Shown here: piece by piece, positions 44,267-53,955 of the stretch
Numbering within the stretch: position 1 is the stretch's first letter
Layout of the letters: each line of letters opens with the position of its first letter
Source: Rhodospirillales bacterium
GTDB lineage: Bacteria; Pseudomonadota; Alphaproteobacteria; ATCC43930; CGMCC-115725
DNA length: 64,000 nucleotides
NCBI GenBank assembly: GCA_947473305.1
Contig: CANJCB010000013.1
Coordinates: 1-64,000, forward strand
Direction of reading: 5' to 3'
Notes under the pieces: generated by a model
The model's database searches: none
What the model was told of the DNA's origin: nothing
What the model saw: the letters and a program-made list of their open reading frames with translations, nothing else
Program-made: the position numbers and the translations under genes

Positions 44267-45331
44267 CTAACCAGCCACCCATTGGGTCCAGCGTTCCCGC
44301 ATGGGGCCGAGGTTCTTGCCGAGCCAGATCGCGTCAGGCTTGAAAGCGATCTTCAGATGCTCGGGCGAGGTCGGCAGTTTGTCCGCCTGTTCCTTGGTCA
44401 GGAAATCGAAAGCCTTGGGATTCGACGGTCCATAAGGCATGCGCTTGGCGAATTCCGCCTGGTTTTTGCCTTGGGCGGAAAACTCGATGAACTGCCAGGC
44501 GAGTTTGGCGCGCGGCGTGCCCCGCGGCACTTCCCAGAAAACGTTCTGGAACTGCGCCTCGTTCCAGACGATCTGGAGCGGCTGGCCCTGGTCGATCAAA
44601 TCCTGGGCGCGGGCGTTCCACATGCACATCATGTCGACTTCGCCGTCCTTGATGAGCGACTGGGACTGCGCGCCCTGTTCCCACCAGACCTTGATATGCG
44701 GCTTGATCTGGTCGAGCTTCTTATAGGCACGGTCCATATCAAGGGGATAGAGCTTGTCCTTCGGCACGCCGTCCGCCAGCAGCGCGTAATTGACGTTCGT
44801 ATAGGACTGGTTGATCAGCGACCGGTTGCCCGGAAACTTTTTCACGTCCCAGAAATCGGCCCAGCTCTGCGGTCCGCCGTTGGGGAACTTATCCTTGCGA
44901 TAGACCAGCACCGTGCTGATGCCCTGGGATCCGATGCCATGGCTCTCGATCGCGCTGGCGGCGAGCTTGGACTTGTCGACCACCGAGAAATCCACAGGCT
45001 CCCAGAGGTTCTCGACCTTGGCCTGCTCGTATTCGATATCGCCGAGAGTGGTCACGTCCCATTCATAATTGCCCGTCTGCACCTGCGCCTTCAGCTTGGC
45101 GAAGGAGACCGGCGTCACCGGCTTCACCTGGATGCCGGTTGCAGCGGTGAAGGGCTTGTAGAAGGCGTTTTCCTCAGCCTCGGTGAAGGGGCCGCCCCAG
45201 GTGTTGATATAGACCACCTTTTCCTGGGCCTGCGCCTCGCGGGCGATGATCGCGGGCGCGATCCCGAAAAGCGCCGTGGAAGCGGCGCCGGCCTTGAGCA
45301 GTCCCCGGCGGGATATCACGAATTTAGTCAT
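44267..45331 (-). CDS. PotD-like ABC substrate-binding protein (orphan)
   Basis: A 354-residue periplasmic binding protein with a Tat-like leader (SRRGLLKAGAAST) and a mature start near QEKVVYINTWGGP. It is the close duplicate of the protein at 42030 and a more distant paralog of that at 5396. ATG 45331 follows GAGGGG. It has its own terminator, and no transport partners are adjacent. The class usually binds polyamines or related cations; several alphaproteobacterial members are of unknown ligand. Confidence 0.9.
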   Translation of the reverse strand: MTKFVISRRGLLKAGAASTALFGIAPAIIAREAQAQEKVVYINTWGGPFTEAEENAFYKPFTAATGIQVKPVTPVSFAKLKAQVQTGNYEWDVTTLGDIEYEQAKVENLWEPVDFSVVDKSKLAASAIESHGIGSQGISTVLVYRKDKFPNGGPQSWADFWDVKKFPGNRSLINQSYTNVNYALLADGVPKDKLYPLDMDRAYKKLDQIKPHIKVWWEQGAQSQSLIKDGEVDMMCMWNARAQDLIDQGQPLQIVWNEAQFQNVFWEVPRGTPRAKLAWQFIEFSAQGKNQAEFAKRMPYGPSNPKAFDFLTKEQADKLPTSPEHLKIAFKPDAIWLGKNLGPMRERWTQWVAG

Positions 45332-45496
45332 CTGACGTTTCCCCTCGTCTGCGCGGCTTATTTTGTTGCTGCGCAAAAACTATACAGACGCCTAATAATT
45401 ATGCAATTACGCCGCGTGACAAGGCAGTCCGGGCTTATCAGCGATCCCCCTTCGCGTTAAGCTCGGTTTAAAGAATCACCCGAGGAGGAGATCCCG

Positions 45497-46198
45497 ATGA
45501 CACACCCCTTCAAACTACCGGAAGACCTCGTCAACACCATGAAGACGCGCCGTGGGGTCGTGCATCCCTATGAGCGGATCGAGGCCAAGCGCACGGCCAT
45601 GATCGTCATCGACATGCAGTATTATTTCATGGGAGCAGGCTATCCGGGCGAAGCGCCCATGGCGCGGGAGATCGTGCCGAATATCAACCGGCTGGCCTCG
45701 GCGGTCAGGGCCGCGGGCGGGCGCGTCATCTGGGTCCAGAACAGTTCCAAGGGCACCGACGAGACCTGGACCGTGCTCCACGACCATCTCCTGAGCCCGG
45801 CGCAGAAGGAAAAGCGCCTGGAGCAGATGAACGAGGTCCATGAGGGCTACCAGATCTGGCCGACGCTCGAGGTGAAAGCGGAAGACGACCGCATCATCAA
45901 GAAACGCTATAGCGCCTTCATCCGGGGCTCCTCCCCGATCGAGGAACTCCTCAACCGGCACGGCATCGACACGATCCTGATGACCGGCGTTTCCACCAAT
46001 GTCTGTTGCGAGAGCAGCGCACGCGACGCCATGATGCTCGACTTCAAAGTTGCCATGGTGAGCGACGCCTGCGCCGCAAGTTCAGACGCCTTCCATCAGG
46101 CGTCCCTCACCAGCTTCTACCGCTCCTTCGGCGACGTGCTGACGGTGGACGAGGCGATTCGCGGGATGAGGGAGATTGGCAAGGCGGCGGCGGAGTAA
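45497..46198 (+). CDS. Isochorismatase-like cysteine hydrolase
   Basis: A 233-residue hydrolase. The catalytic triad is visible as Asp39 (MIVIDMQYYF), Lys135 or Lys136 (IIKKRYSAF) and Cys170 (GVSTNVCCESSARDAMM), followed by the cis-peptide region. Family members include N-carbamoylsarcosine amidase, maleamate amidase, biuret hydrolase and ureidoacrylate amidohydrolase; the Cys nucleophile favours an amidase rather than an isochorismatase. GAGGAGGAG precedes the ATG. It is convergent with a formamidase-family gene, which suggests a nitrogen-releasing context. Confidence 0.9.
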   Translation: MTHPFKLPEDLVNTMKTRRGVVHPYERIEAKRTAMIVIDMQYYFMGAGYPGEAPMAREIVPNINRLASAVRAAGGRVIWVQNSSKGTDETWTVLHDHLLSPAQKEKRLEQMNEVHEGYQIWPTLEVKAEDDRIIKKRYSAFIRGSSPIEELLNRHGIDTILMTGVSTNVCCESSARDAMMLDFKVAMVSDACAASSDAFHQASLTSFYRSFGDVLTVDEAIRGMREIGKAAAE

Positions 46199-46223
46199 GA
46201 TCCGCCGCCACAAGGCAGGCGTC

Positions 46224-47339
46224 TTACTCTTCGAAAATATCCGTCGGCAGGAAGGCCGAGACGATGACGTTCGGCACGTCCACCGCCTGGCTGATGCGGA
46301 GATCGACCGCGACGCTGATGAGGCAATAGGCCTGCTCCGGCGTCAGACCCCTGGTCGTCACCAGATAGTCGATCATGTTGAGAATCGCGTTCTCCGCCGC
46401 GACGTTCAGGTTTTCCGATTCGTTGCGGCCATCCTTCCGCACGGAATTCCCCGTGGTCGCATAGAAGGGACGCGCCGCCAGAGCCGGGCTCGGCCGCGCA
46501 CCGTCGTTCGAGAAGGAGGGATCGGTTTGGCCCCGCCGCTTCGCCTCGCCTTTCAGAAGCTCGAAACGGGCGACGAAGGTCGAGGCGGTCTCGATGGCGG
46601 TGCCGCAGCTCTCCCCATCCCCTTGCGCGAAATGCCCGTCGCCCACCGAGAAGAGCGCGTCCTTCTGATAGACCGGCAAATAGAGCGTGCTGCCCGCCAC
46701 CAATTGCTTGATGTCCATGTTGCCGCCCACCTCGCGCGGCGGGACCGTCCGAAGCGCGGTCCGGGCGATCTGGGGATCAGCGGGCACCGCTCCATCGGCA
46801 TTCGGGGGCATGACCATCCCGCCCCGCGCCAGAAGATCGGCTTCGCGCGCGGAGATGCGGTCGAAAAGCGCCTGGGACGGGGCGAGCCCCATCACGCCCA
46901 TGAAAGGCGCGCCCGGGATCTTGACCCCGGGGATCTGGGCCGAATGCGCAAAGCCGTTCGCCATCTCCCAATGCACGAGGAAAGGTTTCGGAAAATGGTG
47001 GCGCAGGAAGCCGAAGCCCGGTGAGATTACCGTGAAGCCCCGGTCGATGGTCGAGATTTCCTGGATCCTTATAGCCAGCAGGTCACCGGGCTCGGCTCCC
47101 TCCACCGCGACCGGCCCGGCCAACGCATGGACGCGGCTGGACTGCAAGGTCGCGAGATCGGCGGCCGTCATCCCCGGCTTGATCTGGCCGTCCAAAGGAT
47201 CGAGGCATTCGATCTCGACCTCGGTCCCCGGCGCGACACGAAGCGCCGCTGGAATGTCGGGGTGCCAACGGTTGTGCCCCTTGTGCGATTGCGCCGACAA
47301 GGGCAGCGACCGGTCGAGATGCAGATGCGCGCGTGCCAT
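46224..47339 (-). CDS. Acetamidase/formamidase family protein
   Basis: A 371-residue enzyme of the FmdA/AmdA family, which hydrolyses formamide, acetamide or related short amides to ammonia and acid. Family segments include HNRWHPDIPAALRVAPGTEV, GPVAVEGAEPGDLLAIRI, REVGGNMDIKQLVAGSTLYL and VGDGHFAQGDGE. ATG 47339 follows GGGGAGG; the 20 further upstream codons are unlikely. It ends 25 bp from the convergent isochorismatase-like gene. Confidence 0.92.
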   Translation of the reverse strand: MARAHLHLDRSLPLSAQSHKGHNRWHPDIPAALRVAPGTEVEIECLDPLDGQIKPGMTAADLATLQSSRVHALAGPVAVEGAEPGDLLAIRIQEISTIDRGFTVISPGFGFLRHHFPKPFLVHWEMANGFAHSAQIPGVKIPGAPFMGVMGLAPSQALFDRISAREADLLARGGMVMPPNADGAVPADPQIARTALRTVPPREVGGNMDIKQLVAGSTLYLPVYQKDALFSVGDGHFAQGDGESCGTAIETASTFVARFELLKGEAKRRGQTDPSFSNDGARPSPALAARPFYATTGNSVRKDGRNESENLNVAAENAILNMIDYLVTTRGLTPEQAYCLISVAVDLRISQAVDVPNVIVSAFLPTDIFEE

Positions 47340-47504
47340 GGAAGCCTCCCCGCTGCTGTTGGTTGCCCCTATCACGCCCGGCTCCGGGGCCAAGGTCAAG
47401 CTTCCGAGGAGTGTCGGAATCTCATACTTAATGGCAGTTGTGTCCTTTCGGGCAAGGCCCTAACCTCGCGGCCGGGTTAGCCGCGATAAGGATCATTCGC
47501 TTTC

Positions 47505-50006
47505 ATGCCCCTGTGGCTGCGAGGAGCATCCACCGCGATCTGGTCCCTGCGCGTGCTCCTGGTCGCGGCGGTTCTCGTCCCCTTCCTCCTGTTTGCGCTC
47601 GCCGCCGCGGAGAATTACCGCCAGGTCTTCCGAGACGCGGAACGCGATACAAACCGGGTGACCGCGCTCTTGCGGGAACATGCCCTCAAAGTCATCGAAA
47701 CGGACGAATTGATCACCGGTCGCGTTCAGGACCGGGTCCGGGACATGAGTTGGGAGGAGATCAAGGCTTCCGAACAGGTCCACGACTTCCTGGCCGAGCT
47801 TAAGACGCAATTCCCCCAGGTCGAATCCGTTTTCCTGACGGGTCCCGACGGCGTCATCGCCTCCAGCAGCCGGCAGTTCCCGATGCTTCGCTTCGATGCC
47901 AGCAACCGGGAATATTTCACGGCTCACCGGGACGGCGAAAAAGGGACCTTCGTCAGCGAACCCTTTCGCGGCGGCGTGCAGGGAACCTGGGCTTTCACGG
48001 TCAGCCGACCCCGCCAAACGCCGGGCAAGGCTTTCGACGGGGTGATTGCGGTCACCGTATCCCCCGATTATTTCGCCACCTTCTACCGCCCCTTCACCGA
48101 GGGCATGGCCGCGGTGATCGCGATCCTGCGCGATGACGGCAAGGTGCTGGTGCGTCATCCCCCCGTGGACCCGTCGATAGAGCGCCTGGATCCGGATCTC
48201 GAAACCATGCGCGCCCTTCGCAGATCGTCCTCGGGCTTCATCCCGCCGCACGCGGCAGTAGACCGCAGCGAACGCATCTCCGGGTTCAGTCGGGTCGGCC
48301 CCTATCCGATCTGGGTGGTCTTCGGATTGCCGACCGCGAGATTGCACCAGGAATGGCGGGCAAACCTTGTGAACTTCGGCTCGGTAGCGCTGCCCGCAGC
48401 CCTGGCGCTCTGCTTCGTTGGCTGGCTCGCCCTGCGACGGACCCGGGCGGCGGATCGGGCGCTCGCCCATTGGCACGAGGAGGCCGAACGCCGCCGGGAA
48501 GCCGAGGCCGCCGCCCTCGATAGCAAGGCGCTCTATTCCGGCATATTCCATCATGCCGCCGATGGGCTCTTCCTGGCCGCCGTGGAGAAAGCCAAGCTCA
48601 CCCGCTACGAAGCGATCAACCCGGCCTTCGCCGCTATAACGGGTCTCTCGGAAAGGGAAGTCATCGGCAAGACGCCGGGCGATATCTTCACGCCCGAGGA
48701 AGCCGCCCGCATCGAAGCCCATATCGGCCGCGCCGTCGCCCAGCGGGGACCGCTGGTCTTCGAGCAGACCTTGTCCCTGCCCGGCGGCGAGAGGGTGTTC
48801 CAGACGACCGTGGCGCCGGTTCGCGGGGCCGAGGGCCGCATAACCCGGGTTGTCGGCGCGCTCCGCGATGTGACCGAGCAGAAAGCGGCCGACGCGACCC
48901 TCGCCCAGTCACGCAAGATGGAGACCGTCGGCCGGCTCACCGGCGGCGTGGCGCATGACTTCAACAACCTTCTTACCGCGGTCACCGGCAATCTCGACAT
49001 GCTGCTCATGCGGAACAAGGATCCGGAGCAGGAGCGGCTTATCCAGGCGGCGCTCAGGGCTTCCGAACGCGGTGCGCGCCTCACCCGCCAGCTTCTCGCC
49101 TTCTCGCGCAAGCAACAGCTGGAACTCAAGCCCGTCGACCTTGCCGACCTCGTACGCGGCATGCAGGACATCCTGGAACGCACTCTCGGCTCGCCGATCA
49201 CCATCGAAACCCGGCTCGCCGAAGGCATCTGGCCCGTCCTGGCGGATCGGACGCAGCTCGAATTCGTTCTTCTCAACCTCGCCCTCAATGCGCGAGACGC
49301 GATGCCAGAAAACGGCGCCATCGAGATCGAGGTGGACAATGTCCCGGCCTCGGACAATCGGCGGCCTCCCGACCTCCCGGCCAGCCTCGACTGCGTCATG
49401 CTCGCCGTCATCGACAAGGGCACGGGCATGGCGCCCGAGGTGGCGGAACGGGCCTTCGAGCCCTTCTTCACGACCAAGGAAGTCGGCAAGGGGACCGGCC
49501 TCGGGCTCTCGCAGGTCTATGGCGTGGCAAAACAGTCGGGCGGGGCGGTCCGGATGGACAGCAGGCCGGGCCAAGGCACCACAGTCCAGGTTTTCCTTCC
49601 AAGAGCAACCGTGGCGGAGCGCGATGCTCTGGGTCTCGGATCCGCCACGGGCAAAACCGTGCTGATCGTCGACGACGACACCGCCGTTCGGGAAGTAACC
49701 GCCGAATGGCTCAGTGAGGCGGGTTTCACCGTGATCGAGGCGGCGAGCGGCCACGACGCGCTCGAACGCCTCACCCAGACGCAAAATATCGATTTCCTGG
49801 TGAGCGATGTCGCCATGCCCGGCATGAGCGGAACGGTTCTGGCCGAGACCGCGCTGCGGCTTCGACCGGACCTCCGCATTATCCTCATCACCGGTTTCGC
49901 GGAAAGCCTTACGTCCCAGGATCTCCGCCGGGCGTCTCTCCTGCGCAAGCCCTTCGCCCGCAGCGAGCTTATCGCCGAGATCGGCCGGCTTTCGTCGGCG
50001 GGATAG
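47505..50006 (+). CDS. Hybrid sensor histidine kinase with Cache sensor and receiver
   Basis: An 833-residue inner-membrane kinase: TM1 (about 15-35), a periplasmic double-Cache (PDC) domain (FLTGPDGVIASSSRQFPM, GTFVSEPFRGG), TM2 (about 288-307), PAS (about 345-460), HisKA with His484 in GGVAHDFNNLL, HATPase (FEPFFTTKEVGKGTGLGL) and a receiver with Asp768 in FLVSDVAMPGM. Its kinase core closely resembles that of the protein at 15382, so the two probably arose by duplication with different sensors. No output regulator is adjacent. Its last 38 bases overlap the 3' end of the convergent glycosyltransferase gene. Confidence 0.92.
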   Translation: MPLWLRGASTAIWSLRVLLVAAVLVPFLLFALAAAENYRQVFRDAERDTNRVTALLREHALKVIETDELITGRVQDRVRDMSWEEIKASEQVHDFLAELKTQFPQVESVFLTGPDGVIASSSRQFPMLRFDASNREYFTAHRDGEKGTFVSEPFRGGVQGTWAFTVSRPRQTPGKAFDGVIAVTVSPDYFATFYRPFTEGMAAVIAILRDDGKVLVRHPPVDPSIERLDPDLETMRALRRSSSGFIPPHAAVDRSERISGFSRVGPYPIWVVFGLPTARLHQEWRANLVNFGSVALPAALALCFVGWLALRRTRAADRALAHWHEEAERRREAEAAALDSKALYSGIFHHAADGLFLAAVEKAKLTRYEAINPAFAAITGLSEREVIGKTPGDIFTPEEAARIEAHIGRAVAQRGPLVFEQTLSLPGGERVFQTTVAPVRGAEGRITRVVGALRDVTEQKAADATLAQSRKMETVGRLTGGVAHDFNNLLTAVTGNLDMLLMRNKDPEQERLIQAALRASERGARLTRQLLAFSRKQQLELKPVDLADLVRGMQDILERTLGSPITIETRLAEGIWPVLADRTQLEFVLLNLALNARDAMPENGAIEIEVDNVPASDNRRPPDLPASLDCVMLAVIDKGTGMAPEVAERAFEPFFTTKEVGKGTGLGLSQVYGVAKQSGGAVRMDSRPGQGTTVQVFLPRATVAERDALGLGSATGKTVLIVDDDTAVREVTAEWLSEAGFTVIEAASGHDALERLTQTQNIDFLVSDVAMPGMSGTVLAETALRLRPDLRIILITGFAESLTSQDLRRASLLRKPFARSELIAEIGRLSSAG

Positions 50007-52278
50007 CGAAGCCCTCGGGAGGAGAGCCGCTGCGAGCCCGCTCCACCATCCGCTCGAAGGCCGTTTCGAGATCCCGCGCGTAGATCTCCGTATCGAAGAG
50101 CGGAGCCGTGTCGCGTTTGACGGCGAGCTTCGCTTTCAGGCTGTCTATGGCGCCCGGCTCCGTCGCGAGACGGATCGCTTCCGCCTCATAGGCATCCAGC
50201 GAGGCGGTCACCAGCTCCGGCAATCCCACTGCCTCCAGAAGCGAGGCGGCTACCCGGGCGGGGAAAGTCTCACCGCGGCAGGTCAGAACCGGCACCCCCG
50301 CCCAGAGCGCGTCGCTGGCGGTCGTATGGGCGTTATAGGGCAAGGTATCGAGGAAGAGGCCGGCATGGGCGTGCCGCGCCAGATGGTCCGCGGACGGCAC
50401 CGGCCGCGCGAAAACAAGGCGGTCGGGATCGACGCCCCGCGCGGCGGCTTCCCGTCGAAGATTGTCGCGGACGAGATCGTCTTTCGCCAAGAGCCAGAGC
50501 ACGCTCCCCGGCACGGCGCCGAGAATGTTCATCCAGCGCTCGAAAATCCGGGGCCGCAGCTTCGCCGAACTATTGAAACAGCAGAAAACGAAGCCTTCCG
50601 CCGGCAGCCCGCAATCGATGCGGCTTGGAGCATCCGCCGCGATTTCCCGCTTCCGGTCGTTCGGCTGGTAGCAGAAGGGGAGGCGGACGATGGCTTCGCT
50701 GAAGAAAGGCTCAAGTTCCGGCGGCAGTACAACCGGGTCGGCGATCATATAGTCGATGAAATCGGCCCCCATGGTGCCGGGATAGGCAAGATAGTTGACC
50801 TGGATCGGGGCCGGCCGCTGGCCGAGGATCGCCGGCCGAGCCAAGGTTGTATATCCCATGAGGTCGATCAGGATATCGATCCCATCGTCCCGGATGCGGC
50901 GGGCCGCGGACTCATGATCGAGCAGCCGCATATCCACGAAGCGCTCGAAAGCCTCTTCCATCCGCCGCCGCATCGGGCTGCCGTCGTCGGCCGCCAGTGA
51001 ATATCCCACGATCTCGAAGCGGGAATGATCATGGGTCTCGATGAGATCCGCCAGGAGATGGGATGTCGCGTGAGCCCGATAGTCGGCGGACATATATCCC
51101 ACCCGGATCCGGCGATTTTCTGGAGGCGCGGAGACCCCCTGGCGCCCCTCGGTCTTCGCGGCGAAGGTCCGGGCATATCGCCGAGCCGTGTCGAGTTGCA
51201 GTGCCGGATCGCACTCTATGAGGAAGAGAGGGAAAGGCCCGACCGGACCGGCGGTTCCCCTTGCGGCCTCCCGCATGCGCCTCTCATCGGCCTCGACCTC
51301 CCGCCAATCGCAGGCATGGGCGCGAAGATGGCCCAGCTGCATCGGCGCTTCGGGCGGCATGATGCGCGCCTCGACCGCACTCTCCGCCGCCGTGATGGCC
51401 TCGCCGAGACTGCCCTGCCGCCAGAGCGCGAAAGCGAGGTTGGCATTGGCCGCGCCATGTTTCGGATCGATCGCCAAAGCGCTGCGATAGCAGTCGACCG
51501 CTCCGTCGAAATTGTCGTAGCCCTGGGCGACCAGCCCCAGGTTCGCGAAAGCCTCCGCGCAGCGGGAATCGGCCGCGATGGCCTGGCGGAAAGCCGCTTC
51601 GGCCGCTTGGAGCTTCCCTTGCCGGCGCAGCACCTCCCCCAGGTTGTTTCGGGCGCCGGCATGGTGAGGAGCCAGGGCGAGCGCCCGACGCAGGCATTCC
51701 TCCGCCTCCTTCAGAACGCCCTGCTCCTGAAGCGCCCCGCCCAGGCTGTTCCAATATTCGGCGATATCCTTTCTCGCCACGACCGCGCGGTGGAAGCTTT
51801 GGATCGCCTCGTCGAAACGGCCAAGGCTACGCAGCACCGCGCCGAGGCTGTTATGGGCATTGGCATAATCCGGCCGCAAGGCGATGGCGCGGCGGAGGCT
51901 GCCGACGGCTTCTTCCGCCTTGCCGGACTGCCAGAGCGACAGGCCGAGATTGTGATGACCGTCCATGTAGTCGGGTGCCAGCTTCAGCACGCGCCGGCAT
52001 TGGGCAACCGCATCCTCAGCCCGACCGACGGTGCGCAGCGCCTCGCCGAGATTGAGATGATAGGCCGCCATACCCGGCTGCAGCCGGATCGCATCCTCGA
52101 TCAGCTCGATGGCCGCATCGCTCCGGCCGACCTGATGGGCGACAAGCCCCAGGAGATGGAGACTATCGGCATGCCGGGGGTCGGCCGCCAGGATCTCGCG
52201 ATATCCGGCCTCCGCCTCGGCGAGGCGTCCGGCACGATGATGCTCGACCGCAGCGGCATAGAGTTCGTCGAGCGTCAT
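49969..52278 (-). CDS. TPR-repeat O-GlcNAc-transferase-like (SPINDLY/GT41) protein
   Basis: A 769-residue protein. The N-terminal half (about 1-330) is a run of roughly nine TPR units (HHRAGRLAEAEAGYREILA, ALRPDYANAHNSLGAVLRSL and similar). The C-terminal half is the GT41 catalytic region: GYMSADYRAHATSHLLADLI, PIQVNYLAYPGTMGADFIDY, CCFNSSAKLRPRIFERWM and a nucleotide-sugar part LDTLPYNAHTTASDALWAG, GETFPARVAASLL. Bacterial members glycosylate proteins such as flagellins or adhesins; the target here is unknown. The last 13 codons overlap the convergent kinase gene. Confidence 0.92.
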   Translation of the reverse strand: MTLDELYAAAVEHHRAGRLAEAEAGYREILAADPRHADSLHLLGLVAHQVGRSDAAIELIEDAIRLQPGMAAYHLNLGEALRTVGRAEDAVAQCRRVLKLAPDYMDGHHNLGLSLWQSGKAEEAVGSLRRAIALRPDYANAHNSLGAVLRSLGRFDEAIQSFHRAVVARKDIAEYWNSLGGALQEQGVLKEAEECLRRALALAPHHAGARNNLGEVLRRQGKLQAAEAAFRQAIAADSRCAEAFANLGLVAQGYDNFDGAVDCYRSALAIDPKHGAANANLAFALWRQGSLGEAITAAESAVEARIMPPEAPMQLGHLRAHACDWREVEADERRMREAARGTAGPVGPFPLFLIECDPALQLDTARRYARTFAAKTEGRQGVSAPPENRRIRVGYMSADYRAHATSHLLADLIETHDHSRFEIVGYSLAADDGSPMRRRMEEAFERFVDMRLLDHESAARRIRDDGIDILIDLMGYTTLARPAILGQRPAPIQVNYLAYPGTMGADFIDYMIADPVVLPPELEPFFSEAIVRLPFCYQPNDRKREIAADAPSRIDCGLPAEGFVFCCFNSSAKLRPRIFERWMNILGAVPGSVLWLLAKDDLVRDNLRREAAARGVDPDRLVFARPVPSADHLARHAHAGLFLDTLPYNAHTTASDALWAGVPVLTCRGETFPARVAASLLEAVGLPELVTASLDAYEAEAIRLATEPGAIDSLKAKLAVKRDTAPLFDTEIYARDLETAFERMVERARSGSPPEGFAIPPTKAGRSRR

Positions 52279-52284
52279 CGCGCC

Positions 52285-53568
52285 TTAGCGGATATAAGCG
52301 ACACGCCAGACAGTCCCCGACCCGTCGTCGGTGACGAGCAGCGCCCCGTCGGCCGCCGCCGTCACGCCCACCGGGCGGCCGCGCACCTCACCGCTCCTGC
52401 CGACGAATCCGGTCATGAAATCCACATAGGTCCCATCGGGCTTACCGTCCTTCAAGGGGATGCAGATCACCTTGTAGCCGGTGCGTTGGGCGCGGTTCCA
52501 GGAGCCATGCAGTCCGACGAAGAGATTGCCCCGATAGTCGGCGGGAAAGGCCGTGCCCCCGTAAATCGTAAGCCCGAGCGGCGCGGAATGAGGTTGGATC
52601 AGAACATCGGGAAGCCTGACCTTGCCTTTGAGATCGGCCGGCGCCTCCTTGTGGCGGGGATCCGGGTGATCGCCGATATAAAACCATGGCCAGCCGTAAA
52701 AACCGCCCCGCGCCACCCGGGTCACATAGTCGGGCGGCAGATTGTCCCCCAGAAGGTCCCGCTCATTGACGCTGGTCCATAGATCGCCAGTCTCGGGATG
52801 AACGAGAAGCGAGACGGGGTTGCGGATGCCCGAGGCAAAGACCTGCTCGCCGGAACCATCGGCATTGAATTCCAGGATATTGGCGCGGCGGGCCTCGCCC
52901 GCCATACCGCCCTCGGCGGCATTGCTGGCGGAGCCCACCGCGACCAGCATCTTCGAGCCGTCCTTCGAGAAGGTCACATCCCGCGTCCAATGCCCGCCCT
53001 GCGGCAGGTTCGGCACCACGACTTGGGCCGTCCCGCCCGCCTTCAGGTCGCCGGTCTTATAGGGATAGCGGATCACCTGTCCCTCGGTCGCCACATAGAC
53101 GAATTGGGGATTGTTTCCCGTTGGCCAGAAGCCGATGCCATAGGGACGCTGGGAGATGCCCTCGGCGAAGACCGAGACCTCCGCTTTCGCGGCGCCGGGA
53201 GCCGCCCTGAGAACGAGAATCCGCCGAGAGCCGCTTTCGGCCAGGAAGACATCGCCGTTGGGAGCGACCCGCATCTGGCGCGGCATGCTCAGCTTCTCGG
53301 CGAAAGGCGTCACGGTGAAACCGGCCGGCACCTGCAATCCCGAATCGGATGCCGCCGCAGCGCCACGGGAGGAGTTGCTCGCCGAGCGCGTGGCGAAGGG
53401 CGGGGGCAGATCGCCGGGGCGGATATGCCGGACCACACCAGGTTCCGAGACCGTCGTATCGCCATAGGCCGCCTCGCCGGTCAGCACGGGATCGGCGGCA
53501 AAGGCGGTCGATCCCAAGGTGAGGGCCCAAGGCAGAGCGAGAAGCGCGAAACGGCGGCGGACCGGCAT
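52285..53568 (-). CDS. Soluble PQQ-type sugar dehydrogenase (sorbosone dehydrogenase family)
   Basis: A 427-residue periplasmic protein with a Sec signal (RRRFALLALPWALTLGSTAFA) and a six-bladed propeller: MPRQMRVAPNGDVFLAESGS, RDVTFSKDGSKMLVAVGSAS, GIRNPVSLLVHPETGDLW, VTRVARGGFYGWPWFYIGD and FVGLHGSWNRAQRTGYK. Family members oxidise aldoses or sorbosone with PQQ, but many homologs have no shown activity. Two ATGs lie close together (53574 and 53568); 53568 has AAGGGG at six-base spacing. It is six bases upstream of the glycosyltransferase start, so they are probably co-transcribed. Confidence 0.87.
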   Translation of the reverse strand: MPVRRRFALLALPWALTLGSTAFAADPVLTGEAAYGDTTVSEPGVVRHIRPGDLPPPFATRSASNSSRGAAAASDSGLQVPAGFTVTPFAEKLSMPRQMRVAPNGDVFLAESGSRRILVLRAAPGAAKAEVSVFAEGISQRPYGIGFWPTGNNPQFVYVATEGQVIRYPYKTGDLKAGGTAQVVVPNLPQGGHWTRDVTFSKDGSKMLVAVGSASNAAEGGMAGEARRANILEFNADGSGEQVFASGIRNPVSLLVHPETGDLWTSVNERDLLGDNLPPDYVTRVARGGFYGWPWFYIGDHPDPRHKEAPADLKGKVRLPDVLIQPHSAPLGLTIYGGTAFPADYRGNLFVGLHGSWNRAQRTGYKVICIPLKDGKPDGTYVDFMTGFVGRSGEVRGRPVGVTAAADGALLVTDDGSGTVWRVAYIR

Positions 53569-53689
53569 GGTCATCCCCTTGGAAAAGCGCCCGAGCCTCG
53601 CACAGGCCCCGGGCGAGGCACAACGATTAGATCGGATCAGACCCTTCCGCGCGCCGCCCAGGCTGTCGCGGCCATGCTGCGCGGGACCG

Positions 53690-53892
53690 TCCGTTCCCCC
53701 AGAGAGATAGGCCCGGCGGACCGCCTCCGCCAGCCACTCTCATCGCTCGGCATCGACTTGCCTCGTGGTGGCCAAGGGTAGCGGACGCAAGGTCATGAAT
53801 GTCGCCAGGATCGATGCGGACATGGGCGGTCGTCTGGCCCTACTTCACTTCACGATCTTGCCTTTCAACCGATTGCGCGCGCTGAGCTTCAT
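53690..53892 (-). pseudogene. mop: Decayed molbindin (mop) gene
   Basis: From ATG 53892 the minus strand reads MKLSARNRLKGKIV and then stops at codon 16. Restoring one G (GTGAA to GTGGAA) continues VK, a TAG codon where Lys is expected, and GQTTAHVRIDPGD, which is the molbindin/TOBE core (family pattern SARN.LKG.V..V..G.TTAHV.ID). Further on, shifted pieces such as EAVDA can still be read. So the gene has at least one frameshift, one nonsense codon and later shifts, and is dead. Intact Mop proteins of about 70 residues bind molybdate in the cytoplasm and are often encoded beside modABC. This copy diverges from modA, with ModE-like sites in between. Confidence 0.78.
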
Positions 53893-53907
53893 GGCCGCAT
53901 CTGCCTT

Positions 53908-53931
53908 CGCTATATCGAAAATGAAATAGCG
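53908..53931. promoter_or_regulatory. ModE-like dyad, mop-proximal
   Basis: CGCTATAT (53908-53915), eight bases, then AAATAGCG (53924-53931): a near-perfect dyad (7 of 8 positions) in the form of the Mo-box bound by molybdate-ModE. It lies 16 bp before the start of the mop pseudogene. Confidence 0.6.
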
Positions 53932-53955
53932 TTATGCTTCCTTTCGCAGGCACCA

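Noticed and set aside
43898-45460. 520-codon plus-strand frame
   Set aside because: Antisense to the nucleoside hydrolase and a binding protein.
51025-52782. 585-codon plus-strand frame
   Set aside because: Antisense to the TPR glycosyltransferase and sugar dehydrogenase genes, both well supported.
53796-53931. Short plus-strand ORF beginning MNVARIDAD upstream of modA
   Set aside because: It is antisense to the mop pseudogene and has no ribosome binding site.
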